NCBI GenBank assembly: GCA_002786025.1
Contig: NHNW01000034.1
Span: 372,001-436,000 of the forward strand
Direction of reading: 5' to 3'
Source: Zasmidium citrigriseum
Lineage: Eukaryota; Ascomycota; Dothideomycetes; Mycosphaerellales; Mycosphaerellaceae
Length of the DNA: 64,000 bases
Shown here: positions 22,749-32,426 of the stretch, one piece after another
Layout: every line of letters begins with the position of its first letter
How positions within the stretch are numbered: the first letter of the stretch is position 1
The notes under the pieces: model-generated
What the model saw: only the letters and a program-made list of their open reading frames with translations
The model's database searches: none
What the model was told of the DNA's origin: nothing
Position numbers and translations under genes: made by a program

Positions 22749-23247
22749 GGGCTACGTCTTTCTATCATCGACGAAGGATCACAACGGGAGACCAGAACCT
22801 CACCTTCGCTTGTCTACTTTACTCAAGCTTTGAGCTTTCCAGAGCTTGTTGATAGAAGATGCCGACTTGGCGTTTTGTACTGATGGACATAGACATCTTT
22901 TACTCGCCTTCTTGCTTCCGCGGAGCTCACTCACGCACCACAAGCTCTACCAAGCTCCAACAAGCTCTGCCGATTCTGGGAAGAATTAGGCCTCCCATTC
23001 GACTACATGCCTCCAAGTCGAGCATCCCGAAAGATCTGCCCAATCGTATGCCCTACACTAGGCTGCATCTGTAAGGTGGTAGGAACATGTCGCTTGTCTC
23101 TCTTGATCGACAACGCCACATGGTCAATCTATTGACTGACTCTGAGAAAGCGATATGTATAGAAGCGATCGTTCTCCAGGTCGAGTCTGTGGATCTAGGA
23201 CTCTAGCAAGGGATTCCTGACTGACTACTTCGGCATCATCACAGACA
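22749..23247. other. Intergenic, nothing recognised
   Basis: About 500 bp holding the 3' end of the nitronate monooxygenase transcript and the promoter of the next gene. A CTCACTCACGCACCACAAGC stretch followed by AGCTCTACCAAGCTCCAAC near 22930-22965 contains short CAAGCTC repeats only. Confidence 0.4.
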
Positions 23248-24582
23248 ATGGCTTCCAACAAGACTTCGAAACCTGCCAAAAGGCAGGCAAAGCAACCCGA
23301 AACACATCGCCGTGTCTTTGCATGGACCAGATTTTGCATGGTACTCGTCGTACTACTCGTAGCGGACGCTTTCTTGACCCGAGCGGCAGCACACCCAGCA
23401 AAGCCAGCCTTGACCATTCGCGAAGGGAAGGGGAACCTCCACCACAATCTCATCAACCATGCCGTTGATCTGGACGACATCAACGAGGACCTGGACTTCG
23501 CAAGTGTGAGACATCTGTATCCAACACATCCCAACTCGGTCGTCCACGATGCTGGCAAGAAGGCCGCGATGCTTGAGGAAGCGGCGAAGGAAAGAGCTGC
23601 CCGCTCTGAAGATTCCGCGAGCGGCGTACATGTGAGCGAGGCAGTCGCTGAAGGCGACACGGTTCCCCCAACCAACAAGTTTTTCCTGGGAGCATTCACA
23701 GGAGCAGCCATTCGGGCTCTTCTTGGACTTGCCGGGCTCAGTGCCAACTCTGTCTGCACGTTCCTCGACAAGGCTTTCGGCGACGACAAGAACGCCGCTC
23801 AGATCGTTGGCGTTGTAGGATGTTACATCGGCATGACGCTACTGGGACTGTACGGACTCTTCTCAGCCGGCCACAACCTCTACAAGATTCAGCAGGCCGG
23901 CGCAAGAGCACAAGATCTTGCCGACACCGTGAACGATGCCTTCGAGTTGGTCGACACACTGGCTGGTGGCTTCAACCCAAGTCGAAGGGATGCCGGTGAT
24001 GCCCGTCGTGCAGACGTCCACGAGATGATGAAAGACGAATACGCAACCCACCAACTGGCCGTCTGGATGGCTTCCAAGGGATACAAATACGAAGCCGCGG
24101 GACTCATGTCCACCATTCGTCCAGTCGCCATGAAGACCAGCACGAACCACACGGCTCACCTCTGGCAAGAACTCCACGAGGGCAAAATTCGCAAAACTCA
24201 CGTCCTCACTCGCATCAACGTCCAGATCACCTACCCAGACGGCAAACGGGACGTCTGCGAGAACTCCAACAACGAAGATGGCGAAGATCCGCAGGCGACG
24301 CTCTGCTCCAGCGGCCAGAACGAAGGCTTCACAGGTGTCTACGATTCTTTTGACATGTTCGATAGCGAGAACTCCTACGAAGCGGTTGACTATGGAATGG
24401 GAGATAGCAAGTACTCGGACGACGTTGCAAGGTATTCGGGCGATTTGATGGATTTGGGCGGGACGTCGGGAGTGTGCATTTACCCTTCAGTGAATAATCA
24501 GACGGCATTGACGATTCTTTCGGCGATTGAGATGGGTGGACAGCCGAGTCAGACGTATGCTATGTGTCCTTCGTTGTCATAG
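23248..24582 (+). CDS. Orphan membrane or secreted protein
   Basis: Single exon, 444 aa. A basic N-terminus (residues 1-27) is followed by a strongly hydrophobic segment (about 28-47, CMVLVVLLVADAFL), which could be a signal anchor or signal peptide. Two more hydrophobic stretches lie near residues 147-166 (FFLGAFTGAAIRALLGLAG) and 189-210 (VGVVGCYIGMTLLGLYGLF). The segment between anchor and second helix is charged. The C-terminal half is hydrophilic, acidic towards the end, and contains several Cys (VCENSNNEDG, TLCSSGQ, GVCIYPS, YAMCPS) that could pair if this part is extracytoplasmic. I recognise no family. A cell-surface or secretory-pathway protein is the cautious reading. Confidence 0.75.
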   Translation: MASNKTSKPAKRQAKQPETHRRVFAWTRFCMVLVVLLVADAFLTRAAAHPAKPALTIREGKGNLHHNLINHAVDLDDINEDLDFASVRHLYPTHPNSVVHDAGKKAAMLEEAAKERAARSEDSASGVHVSEAVAEGDTVPPTNKFFLGAFTGAAIRALLGLAGLSANSVCTFLDKAFGDDKNAAQIVGVVGCYIGMTLLGLYGLFSAGHNLYKIQQAGARAQDLADTVNDAFELVDTLAGGFNPSRRDAGDARRADVHEMMKDEYATHQLAVWMASKGYKYEAAGLMSTIRPVAMKTSTNHTAHLWQELHEGKIRKTHVLTRINVQITYPDGKRDVCENSNNEDGEDPQATLCSSGQNEGFTGVYDSFDMFDSENSYEAVDYGMGDSKYSDDVARYSGDLMDLGGTSGVCIYPSVNNQTALTILSAIEMGGQPSQTYAMCPSLS

Positions 24583-24784
24583 GATGGAAAGTAAAGAGAT
24601 GGAGACATTTAGCTGTATTTGAGTTCTGCATGTGATTGCCAAGACTTGACTGGCTCATATTCGGAAGACCTCCCGAAGAGAAATGAGATCAGCGACTTAC
24701 TACGCTGATAATTCTGACAACTTTTGTGAAGCAATTCTGTAGTAAGGTCATGTGCAGAGTCCATTCCTCCACCTCGTTCCTGAG

Positions 24785-24838
24785 GACTCTCGGCCTGCTT
24801 AAGACTCTTGCCCTGCTTGAGACTCTTGGCCTGCCCGT
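24785..24838. repeat. Three tandem copies of an 18-bp unit
   Basis: Units start at 24785, 24803 and 24821, each a variant of GACTCTTGGCCTGCTTGA. They lie 13 bp beyond the stop codon (24851-24853) of the minus-strand gene, so probably in its 3' UTR. The period is a multiple of three and the reading frame past the stop stays open across the array. Confidence 0.8.
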
Positions 24839-24850
24839 GCTTTGCCTCCT

Positions 24851-25861
24851 TCACCGACCAGGCCGCGAAGGCATTTGCTCAAACGTACCCAGATCGATTT
24901 CGATGATTTTCGGGATAGTCATGATCCCATTCTGTCGCATGCTCAGGAGGATCTTTTGCGCTTCCGGCCAATACTCGATCCGACGTGCCCAGCGCAAGAA
25001 ATGCTTCTCCACCAACTCGCACATCCGCAGGAACTTGTACTTATAGACCTTCTGCCACTTCCTCTGAAGCTTCGTCTTCTTGCTCGCAAAGATGCCCTCT
25101 ATGTTGATGGCCTGGGTCTCGTGCTTGAAGGCGTTGCGGATGATTGCGAGGCGGTTCTTGCGGAAGAGCGTGCGATATAGTCTCTCTCGTGACTTCTTCG
25201 GAATGGCGAGGAATCTCTGAACGCCGCCTGGGAGGAGTGCGAGGGAGTAGATGCTCTGAAAAGGAAAAGATCAGCAGACTTTCGAGAGATGGTAGAACAA
25301 GACACGAACCTGCTTGAAGTAGCCAGCGACAGAATGCTTCATCGATCGGTTGTATTTCAAAGCCCACGCCTTACACAACCAAGCAGTCTCTTTCGCATCA
25401 GGGGCATTGTTGACCTCGACGATGACTTCTTCCGTGATCCTACCAAATACAGCAGAAAATAGCTGCATAGTCCGCTTCTTATCACCATACTTGAAGCCAT
25501 AGGCCCTCTCCCTGTCCCTGAAGTGCTTGGTTTGGTCGCCGCTCATCTCCGCCTCGTACTCATCCTGCTTCTTCGCAACCTGTTCGGCGAGCTTGCTGGC
25601 TTTCTGATCGGCGGCTTCGTATTCCTCGTCGGACCAAGGCGTTGGCTTCCAAGACGGACCGCCGTTCTTTGATCCTTGCGTGAAAGGACGGAGGAATGGA
25701 TTCTTCAGTGTTCCATTGGCGGTGTGCTTCAGAAGCTTCTTGACGCTTTTGTACTTTTGTCGGTGCTTGTATCTCTTCCACGAGTCGTTGCTCATGCCAA
25801 TGATACCGGCGAATTGCAGTCGGAATCTCTCCTTAGCATCGAGTCTTGGCTTGCGTGACAT
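24851..25861 (-). CDS. Unrecognised three-member protein family, copy A
   Basis: Exons 25861-25310 and 25255-24851 (54-bp intron, donor GTTCGT, acceptor TTCAG) give 318 aa. The start at 25861 opens a basic N-terminus (MSRKPRLDAKERF). Family blocks shared with the genes at 26586 and 35497 are LKNPFLRPF, then WKPTPWSDEEY, then VAGYFKQ at the exon junction, SIYSLALLPGG, RERLYRTLFRK, AINIEGIFAS, KFLRMCELVEKHFL, and a terminal DLGTF..MPSR. It has no membrane segment, signal peptide or known catalytic motif, and is basic overall with predicted helices. I cannot name it. It faces copy B head to head across 724 bp. It is the most diverged member (PGG instead of LLGG after YFKQ). Confidence 0.75.
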
Positions 25862-26585
25862 AGTGACGAGAAGTGGTATGGGCGGTTCAAAGTAGATGTC
25901 TGTCGAGGAAGATGTTGCGTAGACGGGGAAGATGTTGCGTCGATTTATGCAGAAGCACACACAGACACAGATTAGAATCTTCCAGGCACCAGCAGAGGGA
26001 TCAAACTTTAATCGAATCAGCACATGTGACAATCCTTTTGGAAAATTCACCTACAGCTTCGTTCTATGGCCAAAACCGCCTGTGTTAGTCTTCACCAACC
26101 AGCATATGAAACTCGCCCTTGCACAACTGTCAATTAGAACGTATTGCTCGACATTCTAGAGTATTGTCAGCGTGTAACTTCCAGTGGATCGAATCAGAAC
26201 TTCCAGTGCAAGCTTTCATGTGATTGCCAAGCCTCCAGCACCTGACTGTGGAGATCCCTTCACGAACCCCTACTTAGGGAGGTGAAGCAGAGTTCGCCAC
26301 ATGTCCTATAGTTCTGCATCCCAACGGCGGACTGTTAGACAGTGTCGCCGCACATGATCCTTATTGTCCTTGACGGCTCTCCTTCACTCACCTGCACATG
26401 CTAGCCATCTGCCATCTGTCATCTGCCACCTGTTTCTATTTCCATTTCTAGCCCTTCGCATTTTCATTCTTCGCAGCGCCATCAACTCGCCATCAACATC
26501 ACAGCCTCTCTAGCAGCTTCGATCCCCCAACACTACACCCGGCACACATTCATACCAACACCAACATACCGCAAGCACAAGCGCA
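25862..26585. promoter_or_regulatory. Shared upstream region of divergent family copies A and B
   Basis: 724 bp between the two divergent start codons. Near 26405-26433 there is a short run of CATCTGCC/CATCTGTC repeats, followed by a pyrimidine- and CA-rich leader to the ATG at 26586. No TATA box or known operator could be assigned. Shared regulation of the pair is inference from the arrangement. Confidence 0.45.
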
Positions 26586-27647
26586 ATGGCAACCAAGAAG
26601 TATAACAGTCGCAAGTCCACAAGCAAGAACTCTCAAGCCCGCCGACGCCGCAATGCTCTCGCCGATCGACCACTCCGCTTTGCCAAAGCCCTCCCACAGC
26701 AGCCATCAACCAAAGAGCAGCAAAAAGCCGACTACAAGCGCATGAAGCACAAGCTCCGTCTCCCCTCCGGCGGTCTCAAGAACCCCTTCCTGCGCAAGTT
26801 CGACAGAACCAACCAAGACGACGCCGACGGCCACAAGTGGAAACCAAAGCCATACACCACTGAGCAGTTCCAGCGGCAACTCGAATGCGCCGAACAAGTC
26901 AATAGGGACATCGAGGACGACTACCAGGATAGCGGCGCCGAACTGCCTCGCGCCGCCGATACTCTCTTCCCCAAGCGCAATGCTGCAGGCCACGACAGCA
27001 CGGTGATGCAGAACCGGCTGATCGAGCTGGTGATAGCCCACCTCGGAATGCCATCACCACCCATGGTATGCTGGGTCGTGAAAGTCGACTACTGGGCCGA
27101 CGACCGCATCAAGCGTGAGCGACACGTCCGCGCCCACCATAGCAATGCTCGGTACAATGCGGTAGGCTACTTCAAGCAGAGCCTCTACGAGCTAGCCCGT
27201 CTCTTGGGAGGCCGCAAGAAATTCCTCAAATACTCCGCCGGCGCTCGCAAGAAGCTCTACAAGCGCCTCTTCCGCCAGTGTCCTGCGGGAGTCCTCCGTG
27301 CCGCATTCACCTTCGAGCACCGCGTAATTAACATCGAGCGCATCTTCGCCTGTCGGGATACCCAACGGCATAAGGCGTGGCAGGACTACTACAAGGCCAA
27401 GTTCTTGAGGATGTGCAAGACGGCGGAGGAAGACTTCCTTCCCGAGGCGAGGTCGCGGCCAGAGAAGGCGGGAGATGACGAGTTGAAGTTTGCGTACGAT
27501 TCCATGTTGGTCGCTGCCCCGGAGTTCGGGGAGGTTGATCTTGGGAGCCTCGACGACACTCCGAGCAGGCATTTTCCCTTGGGGCGAGGCTATGATGAGC
27601 TGTATTCGGGCTTCCGATTGATCACGGCTGATCTCAGCAGCCCATGA
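26586..27647 (+). CDS. Unrecognised three-member protein family, copy B (intronless)
   Basis: Single exon, 353 aa. The basic N-terminus (KKYNSRKSTSKNSQARRRR) could be a nuclear localisation signal. Family blocks in order are LKNPFLRKF near residue 62, WKPKPYTTEQF, YNAVGYFKQ near 193 running straight on into SLYELARLLGG, ARKKLYKRLFRQCP, VINIERIFA, KFLRMCKTAEEDFLPEA, and DLGSLDDTPSR. The join at YFKQ is exactly where copies A and C have an intron, yet here the codons are contiguous. No known domain can be named. A nucleic-acid-binding role is only suggested by the basic composition. Confidence 0.78.
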   Translation: MATKKYNSRKSTSKNSQARRRRNALADRPLRFAKALPQQPSTKEQQKADYKRMKHKLRLPSGGLKNPFLRKFDRTNQDDADGHKWKPKPYTTEQFQRQLECAEQVNRDIEDDYQDSGAELPRAADTLFPKRNAAGHDSTVMQNRLIELVIAHLGMPSPPMVCWVVKVDYWADDRIKRERHVRAHHSNARYNAVGYFKQSLYELARLLGGRKKFLKYSAGARKKLYKRLFRQCPAGVLRAAFTFEHRVINIERIFACRDTQRHKAWQDYYKAKFLRMCKTAEEDFLPEARSRPEKAGDDELKFAYDSMLVAAPEFGEVDLGSLDDTPSRHFPLGRGYDELYSGFRLITADLSSP

Positions 27648-27841
27648 GGTTCGACATCGCATCGATCGAGAGCGCAATGAGAGGGACCAGCTAGAACATT
27701 TCGAGAGCCTTTTGCTGGTGATGCCATGAGGCGGCTAAAGAGTCAAACATCTCATCATATGCAACTCACAGAAGCTATAATACATGCTCTAAAGAAGAAG
27801 ACCACTTCAAATCGCCACTCAGATCATGCACTAGATGCAAA

Positions 27842-29539
27842 TCAGACCACCTCCTGCACCCAAACCTCCATCTTCCCCATCTCAACTCCCTCCCTCCCGG
27901 CCGCAGTCCTAGCGCCCCCAACAGCCATCTCCCAATCCTCGCGATCTGCCAGCGTTACCATATCTCCCTCTTCATCCTTGATCTTGACCTTAAAGCCCCC
28001 TTTGAACGCAAATTTCACCCGGATCAACTCCCTCACCTCCTCAAATGTGACCCCCGGATGCGTCATCACATACCGCATGTCCTCGGCGTGGACCTTGATA
28101 CGCATCTTCCGCATCTCGGGAGGTCGACGGGAATGCGAGCGATTTCGCGGATAGGAATGTTGCGGCGATGTGGTATAAGATTTCGGGGGGACGATCTCAA
28201 AGGCTAGCGGCGGATGGGGATTCGTCGCCGAAGAAGGCGAGAATCCATTAACAATAGTCGGCCCTTCGTCGTGTCCCTCTTCTTCCTCCTCAATCGGCAC
28301 CGGTATAGGCTGGCTCCGATGCGCACTGGAGCGTGACCTCTGATGGTGTACAGCTTGTGCTTGTGACACTTGCTCGCTGTAAGCCGCGATCGGGTCCTCT
28401 TCAATCCGCACTTCCGGGACGTCACGAGCCGCGAGGTGTGCTCTTTGCAGATGCACGGCGTGCTCGCGTTCTCGTCTGCGATAGCCATCACTACTGCGTG
28501 TCGAGCCACCGGAGTATTCTCGTCGGATTGCTGGGCGTTCGGATTCTGAGCGTTTTGCGCCCAGTCGGGGTCGTTCGGAAGAGGCATTCGACGTTTTGTG
28601 TTCGAAGGCTGCGACGCCGAGTTCGAGACGGAGCGGTTTTGCTCCTGGTCTTGCGGCTTGCAGGTTCGATTTCTCTGAGCTCGTGCTCTCGGTCGACTTT
28701 CGACGTCCGTGGGCGGAATCTGGTCGGACTTCAGGCTCCGGTGGTGGCGTAGGAGGGAAGACGTTGCGGTGCATGGGTGGCTCGGACTGTTGTCTGGATC
28801 TGCTGCGAAGGTCTGGTCTCACGAGGTTCAGAGCAGCGTATGACAGCTTCTCACCAGGTCGGTCGTCGATACCCATCGCCGCGAGCGCTGCCTGTCTTCG
28901 CGGATCCGCTGCCCTCTGATCATGCGCTTCTGCGACCAGCCTCGCCTTGCCCAGGTAATGCTTCGTCTTCAAGTTCTTGACCTTGGCCTCGTTCGGCCGG
29001 TATACCACGCCCACTGGAATCGAAAAAACTGTATATCCCTCCGCCTGTTCTCTGATCGCCTCATCGATCACATCATGGTCTGGTACCATCTTCTCTCTTG
29101 TCGCATAGATCAAATCCTGCATGCCCGCCTCTTTCTGTTGGAGGTAGATATAGCACAGCCCGCGGTTGAAGAGCACTTCGCAGGAATACAGCTTGAACTT
29201 CAGGCCCAGTTGCTCGTAGTCGATGTTGTTATTGCCGCGCAGGTAGAGGAGTGTATCGTTGAAGTTGGCCAGAGCTTCCTCAAAGTCTCCCATGAGGAAG
29301 TTGCTCACTCCCTGCTGGAAGTATGCAATGGCCAGGTACTGGTCCAGCTGGACCGCTCTCTGGTAGCATTCCACCGCTCTGTGGTGCTCTCCCAGCGTGG
29401 CATGGATGACGCCGCAGTTGAAGAGGATCTTGGAGGTATCGGCGATCTGCTCGAAGCACTTGATGGCATTGTCGAACTCGTTGTTGTCGTATGCGGCCAG
29501 CGCCGTCACCCACGTCTCGATCTCTTGCTTGAGCGACAT
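27842..29539 (-). CDS. noxR: NADPH oxidase regulator NoxR (p67phox homologue)
   Basis: Single exon, 565 aa. Residues 1 to about 170 are TPR repeats that begin MSLKQEIETWVTAL and include KILFNCGVIHATLGEH and YFQQGVSNFLMGDFEEAL, the Rac-binding module of fungal NoxR. FSIPVGVVYRPNEAKVKNL follows as the activation region. The centre (about 230-470) is Ser/Arg-rich and disordered. The C-terminus (about 480-565) is a PB1 domain (MRKMRIKVHAEDMRYV, then KIKDEEGDMVTLADREDW). In ascomycetes NoxR works with Rac and membrane NoxA/NoxB to make localised superoxide needed for hyphal fusion, fruiting-body formation and infection structures. Length and domain order match the family. Confidence 0.95.
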   Translation of the reverse strand: MSLKQEIETWVTALAAYDNNEFDNAIKCFEQIADTSKILFNCGVIHATLGEHHRAVECYQRAVQLDQYLAIAYFQQGVSNFLMGDFEEALANFNDTLLYLRGNNNIDYEQLGLKFKLYSCEVLFNRGLCYIYLQQKEAGMQDLIYATREKMVPDHDVIDEAIREQAEGYTVFSIPVGVVYRPNEAKVKNLKTKHYLGKARLVAEAHDQRAADPRRQAALAAMGIDDRPGEKLSYAALNLVRPDLRSRSRQQSEPPMHRNVFPPTPPPEPEVRPDSAHGRRKSTESTSSEKSNLQAARPGAKPLRLELGVAAFEHKTSNASSERPRLGAKRSESERPAIRREYSGGSTRSSDGYRRREREHAVHLQRAHLAARDVPEVRIEEDPIAAYSEQVSQAQAVHHQRSRSSAHRSQPIPVPIEEEEEGHDEGPTIVNGFSPSSATNPHPPLAFEIVPPKSYTTSPQHSYPRNRSHSRRPPEMRKMRIKVHAEDMRYVMTHPGVTFEEVRELIRVKFAFKGGFKVKIKDEEGDMVTLADREDWEMAVGGARTAAGREGVEMGKMEVWVQEVV

Positions 29540-30872
29540 GGTGACTCAGTCCGAAGCTCTTCCAAGGTGGATCACAGTCTCCAGATGCGGTCTGTCGTCA
29601 AGAAGCGCACGCTCCGGGCGAGGGAGGTGGAGCGAGGTTACGTTACACTGGACAGCAGGCTGGGGCAGAGTAGCAGTAGCGATGTTTGGCGCGGCATTGA
29701 CGATCAACAAGGAGAGCAGCAGCAGCAGTAGCGACAAGTGGAACCAGGCAAAAGAGACATGAAACTCACGAGACGGCGGCAAAAGCGACGACGGCCCATA
29801 TAGATAGACGCGGCCTCGATCTAGCAGTGCAAGAAGCAACGAAAAGGGAGGTGTAGTCCGTTGGTGGCAGTTCTGCAGCAGAAGTGTGCGCGCGTAACGA
29901 ATGGCGTTGGCGGGCGTGTGGCTGTCCTTCCAGCCAAGCGGGACACTCACCCAAGTGGGGCCCGAGGCGCTCGATGCGGCGCCTACACGTCCAATGGCCT
30001 GAGGCCGCCGAATCACCGCCTCGAATACTCGTAAATCGAGCCTCTTGGTCTTGATGCTCCTTGCTTAAGCGAAGACGCCTCTCGCCATAACACGCTCGAC
30101 CGACCACATGGCACATCTGCCCACGTTGTTCGATCCAAGACATCGTCACTGCCATGCACGCTTTAATGTACGCCGCCGCACCCACCGTCACACTCGAGAC
30201 ATGCAATAGCCTTTGTGACGACCGACTTCTCTTCCATTGAGAGAGCCGAGACTCTTCTTCACAACGTGTGCCAACGCTCTCGTCCTTATCTCGGTCCTCA
30301 CTGCCCAGAATAGGACAACGCTGGCATTGGCAGAGAGATCATGATCGAGAGAAGGAATCCGAGCGCAACCCGAGCAAGCAACAGTAAAAGATCGTCTTTC
30401 GAGATTTCGCTCTATGCATCTTGGATATCATCAACCTTCATTCCTCCACAGCCGAATCAACAAACAGATCAAGAAAATGCGCCCTTCAAAATGCAGTCTC
30501 CGCCATGAGATTCCCATCTCGAACCAAAAAGTAGCTGATCGAATGCCTCCCGCTTGCGCCAGCGCCGTGCTTTCCATGTACACACATCTTCTGCCCCATG
30601 TACATTAAAACATCTTCTCGTGAATCATCCCCCTCATCGTCATCTCACGATCGCACCCAATGAAGAATCATCGCAAGCAGTATGAATACAGTCGGCCCCA
30701 GATAATGCGCGACGGCTAGTCACAGGATCCGACAAGAATTGGATTGATACCTGACACCCCAGTCAGTACGCTCGAGCTGCGACCCTTGAAGATGCAAAGT
30801 TCCCGTCAGCAAGGGTCTTCAGTGCTGCGAAGACTGGCCGCCCTCGCGCGGGTGGAGCATTTAAGGGTCGAC
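29540..30872. other. Upstream region of noxR
   Basis: 1.3 kb between the noxR start and the end of the RING/LON gene. A short CAG run lies near 29713-29727 in the presumed noxR leader. No other gene or recognised site. Confidence 0.45.
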
Positions 30873-32426
30873 TTACCATCTCTGCGTCTCGATCCGCCGG
30901 ATCCATGTCGCCGTGATTTTGAGCCGTTCGCGTACTGTGCGGGTGCCGAGGAGCTTGTACTTTTCTTCTTCCGAAATGGGGAGGACGCTGGCGAACCAGT
31001 AGGGGAAGTCGGCGGCGTCTTCGGGTGGTTGGCCGTGGATGTCGAGGACTCGTTGTTGCAGCCAGTTTGCACTGCGTCCTCGCATTCTGACGATGAATTC
31101 TCGGCCGAGGTCGAGGAGTTCTTGAGTTGACATGCGGTTGATCTGGCCTGCAATATCTCCCTCTTCGATCGGTGGTGGTAGCGATGTCTCTTCTGCTTCG
31201 ATGCTCTCTTCCTCAGCGAGGTTGACGTCGTCGATCCTTTCGACATCTCCAATCGAATACCCGTCCAGTACAGCGTGAGATTTGACGCGGAAGCGATATA
31301 GGCCTCGTGTCTCGATGAGGCTGGTGCCATCTGCAAGCATTTGCGCATGCACAATCTGCAGCATGGTGCCGTATTGGTAGAAGTGGACATGGCCGAGATC
31401 TCCCTGCGGCTCGCCATACCGATTGTACATGAGCATCCCGAATTGTCGATTGCCTTCCAAACATCGTCGCAACATCAATCGATATCTCGGTTCGAAGATT
31501 CGCAAAAAGGTGGGCTGATTCGGGAAACCCAGCGTGCACACGAATAGTGCCACATTAGACTGACCATCGGATCCAAGCTCTTCTTGTTGAACGGCTTCAG
31601 CTCGTGCAGCGACTATCTCTGGGCAGAGTCCATTGAGAAGGTTTACCAGGGTCTTGTTGCTTGGCTGCCTGAGAAGCGAGGGCGGAATGGCGAGTCCGCG
31701 CCTGCAGACCGGACAATGTAGTGAATGATCCAATACCCGGGCCAGGCATTTCCGGCAGAGAGTATGGCCACAGAATGTCGTGACTGGATCCAGCATCAAG
31801 TTGTAGCAGACTTGGCAGTCTACTTCCCTTTGAGTTGTTTCTAGCACTTCTTGTAGTACTGCAACATCCATGGCCTTGTCATTTTCACTCGTATCGGGAT
31901 CGCTTGGATATAAGAGGTCAACCTTGTGGGGAAGATCGCCTTGTGCTGCCAGACCGTAGGTGGATATCAGCCTGCCTCCGACCGTTTCATGGATGCGCGA
32001 CTTTTCCGATGACGGTTGCGAGCTCATGACCTCGTCGTACATGGGCTCCTCTGCCACGAGCTTTGGCATCATCTCCACCAACGAGGTATGCTTTGCCACC
32101 ACTTCCGCAATCGACTCCATCAGCTTCGCCAGTGTCACATCGATATTGCAATCCGAGGCTGGATGTTCCGCCCCGCAATCCTCAAACGGACACTGGAAGC
32201 CCTGTTTTCGTCCTGGCAGGTCGGGGTATGAGATGTTTTCTCGCTCATGCGCCTCCGGTAGACATTCTCTGCATATCGAGTTCCCGCATGGCAAGGTGAC
32301 CGGGTTGCGGAAGGGCCTGGAGCACTGGGTGCATTGCAGCAACCGCACCAGTTGTCTCGCATCTTCATGAGCTGCTAGGGCAGTGGGAAGAGGGCTCTTC
32401 TCCGATGAGTCGCCATTTTGGCTCAT
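30873..32426 (-). CDS. RING-finger and LON-domain protein (LONRF type)
   Basis: Single exon, 517 aa from the ATG at 32426. A first RING-like cluster lies near residues 31-87 (CTQCSRPFRNPVTLPCGNS, later CPFEDCGAEH). A second, canonical RING is near 204-243 (CQVCYNLMLDPVTTFCGHT, then CPVCRRG). The C-terminal half is a LON N-terminal substrate-binding domain (VALFVCTLGFPNQPTFL, RIFEPRYRLM, GMLMYNRYG). This layout is that of the animal LONRF proteins and their fungal homologues, putative E3 ubiquitin ligases; it lacks the ATPase and protease parts of Lon. The stop TAA sits inside the string TGGTAAGT, a perfect splice donor, so a longer C-terminus by splicing cannot be ruled out. Confidence 0.9.
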   Translation of the reverse strand: MSQNGDSSEKSPLPTALAAHEDARQLVRLLQCTQCSRPFRNPVTLPCGNSICRECLPEAHERENISYPDLPGRKQGFQCPFEDCGAEHPASDCNIDVTLAKLMESIAEVVAKHTSLVEMMPKLVAEEPMYDEVMSSQPSSEKSRIHETVGGRLISTYGLAAQGDLPHKVDLLYPSDPDTSENDKAMDVAVLQEVLETTQREVDCQVCYNLMLDPVTTFCGHTLCRKCLARVLDHSLHCPVCRRGLAIPPSLLRQPSNKTLVNLLNGLCPEIVAARAEAVQQEELGSDGQSNVALFVCTLGFPNQPTFLRIFEPRYRLMLRRCLEGNRQFGMLMYNRYGEPQGDLGHVHFYQYGTMLQIVHAQMLADGTSLIETRGLYRFRVKSHAVLDGYSIGDVERIDDVNLAEEESIEAEETSLPPPIEEGDIAGQINRMSTQELLDLGREFIVRMRGRSANWLQQRVLDIHGQPPEDAADFPYWFASVLPISEEEKYKLLGTRTVRERLKITATWIRRIETQRW

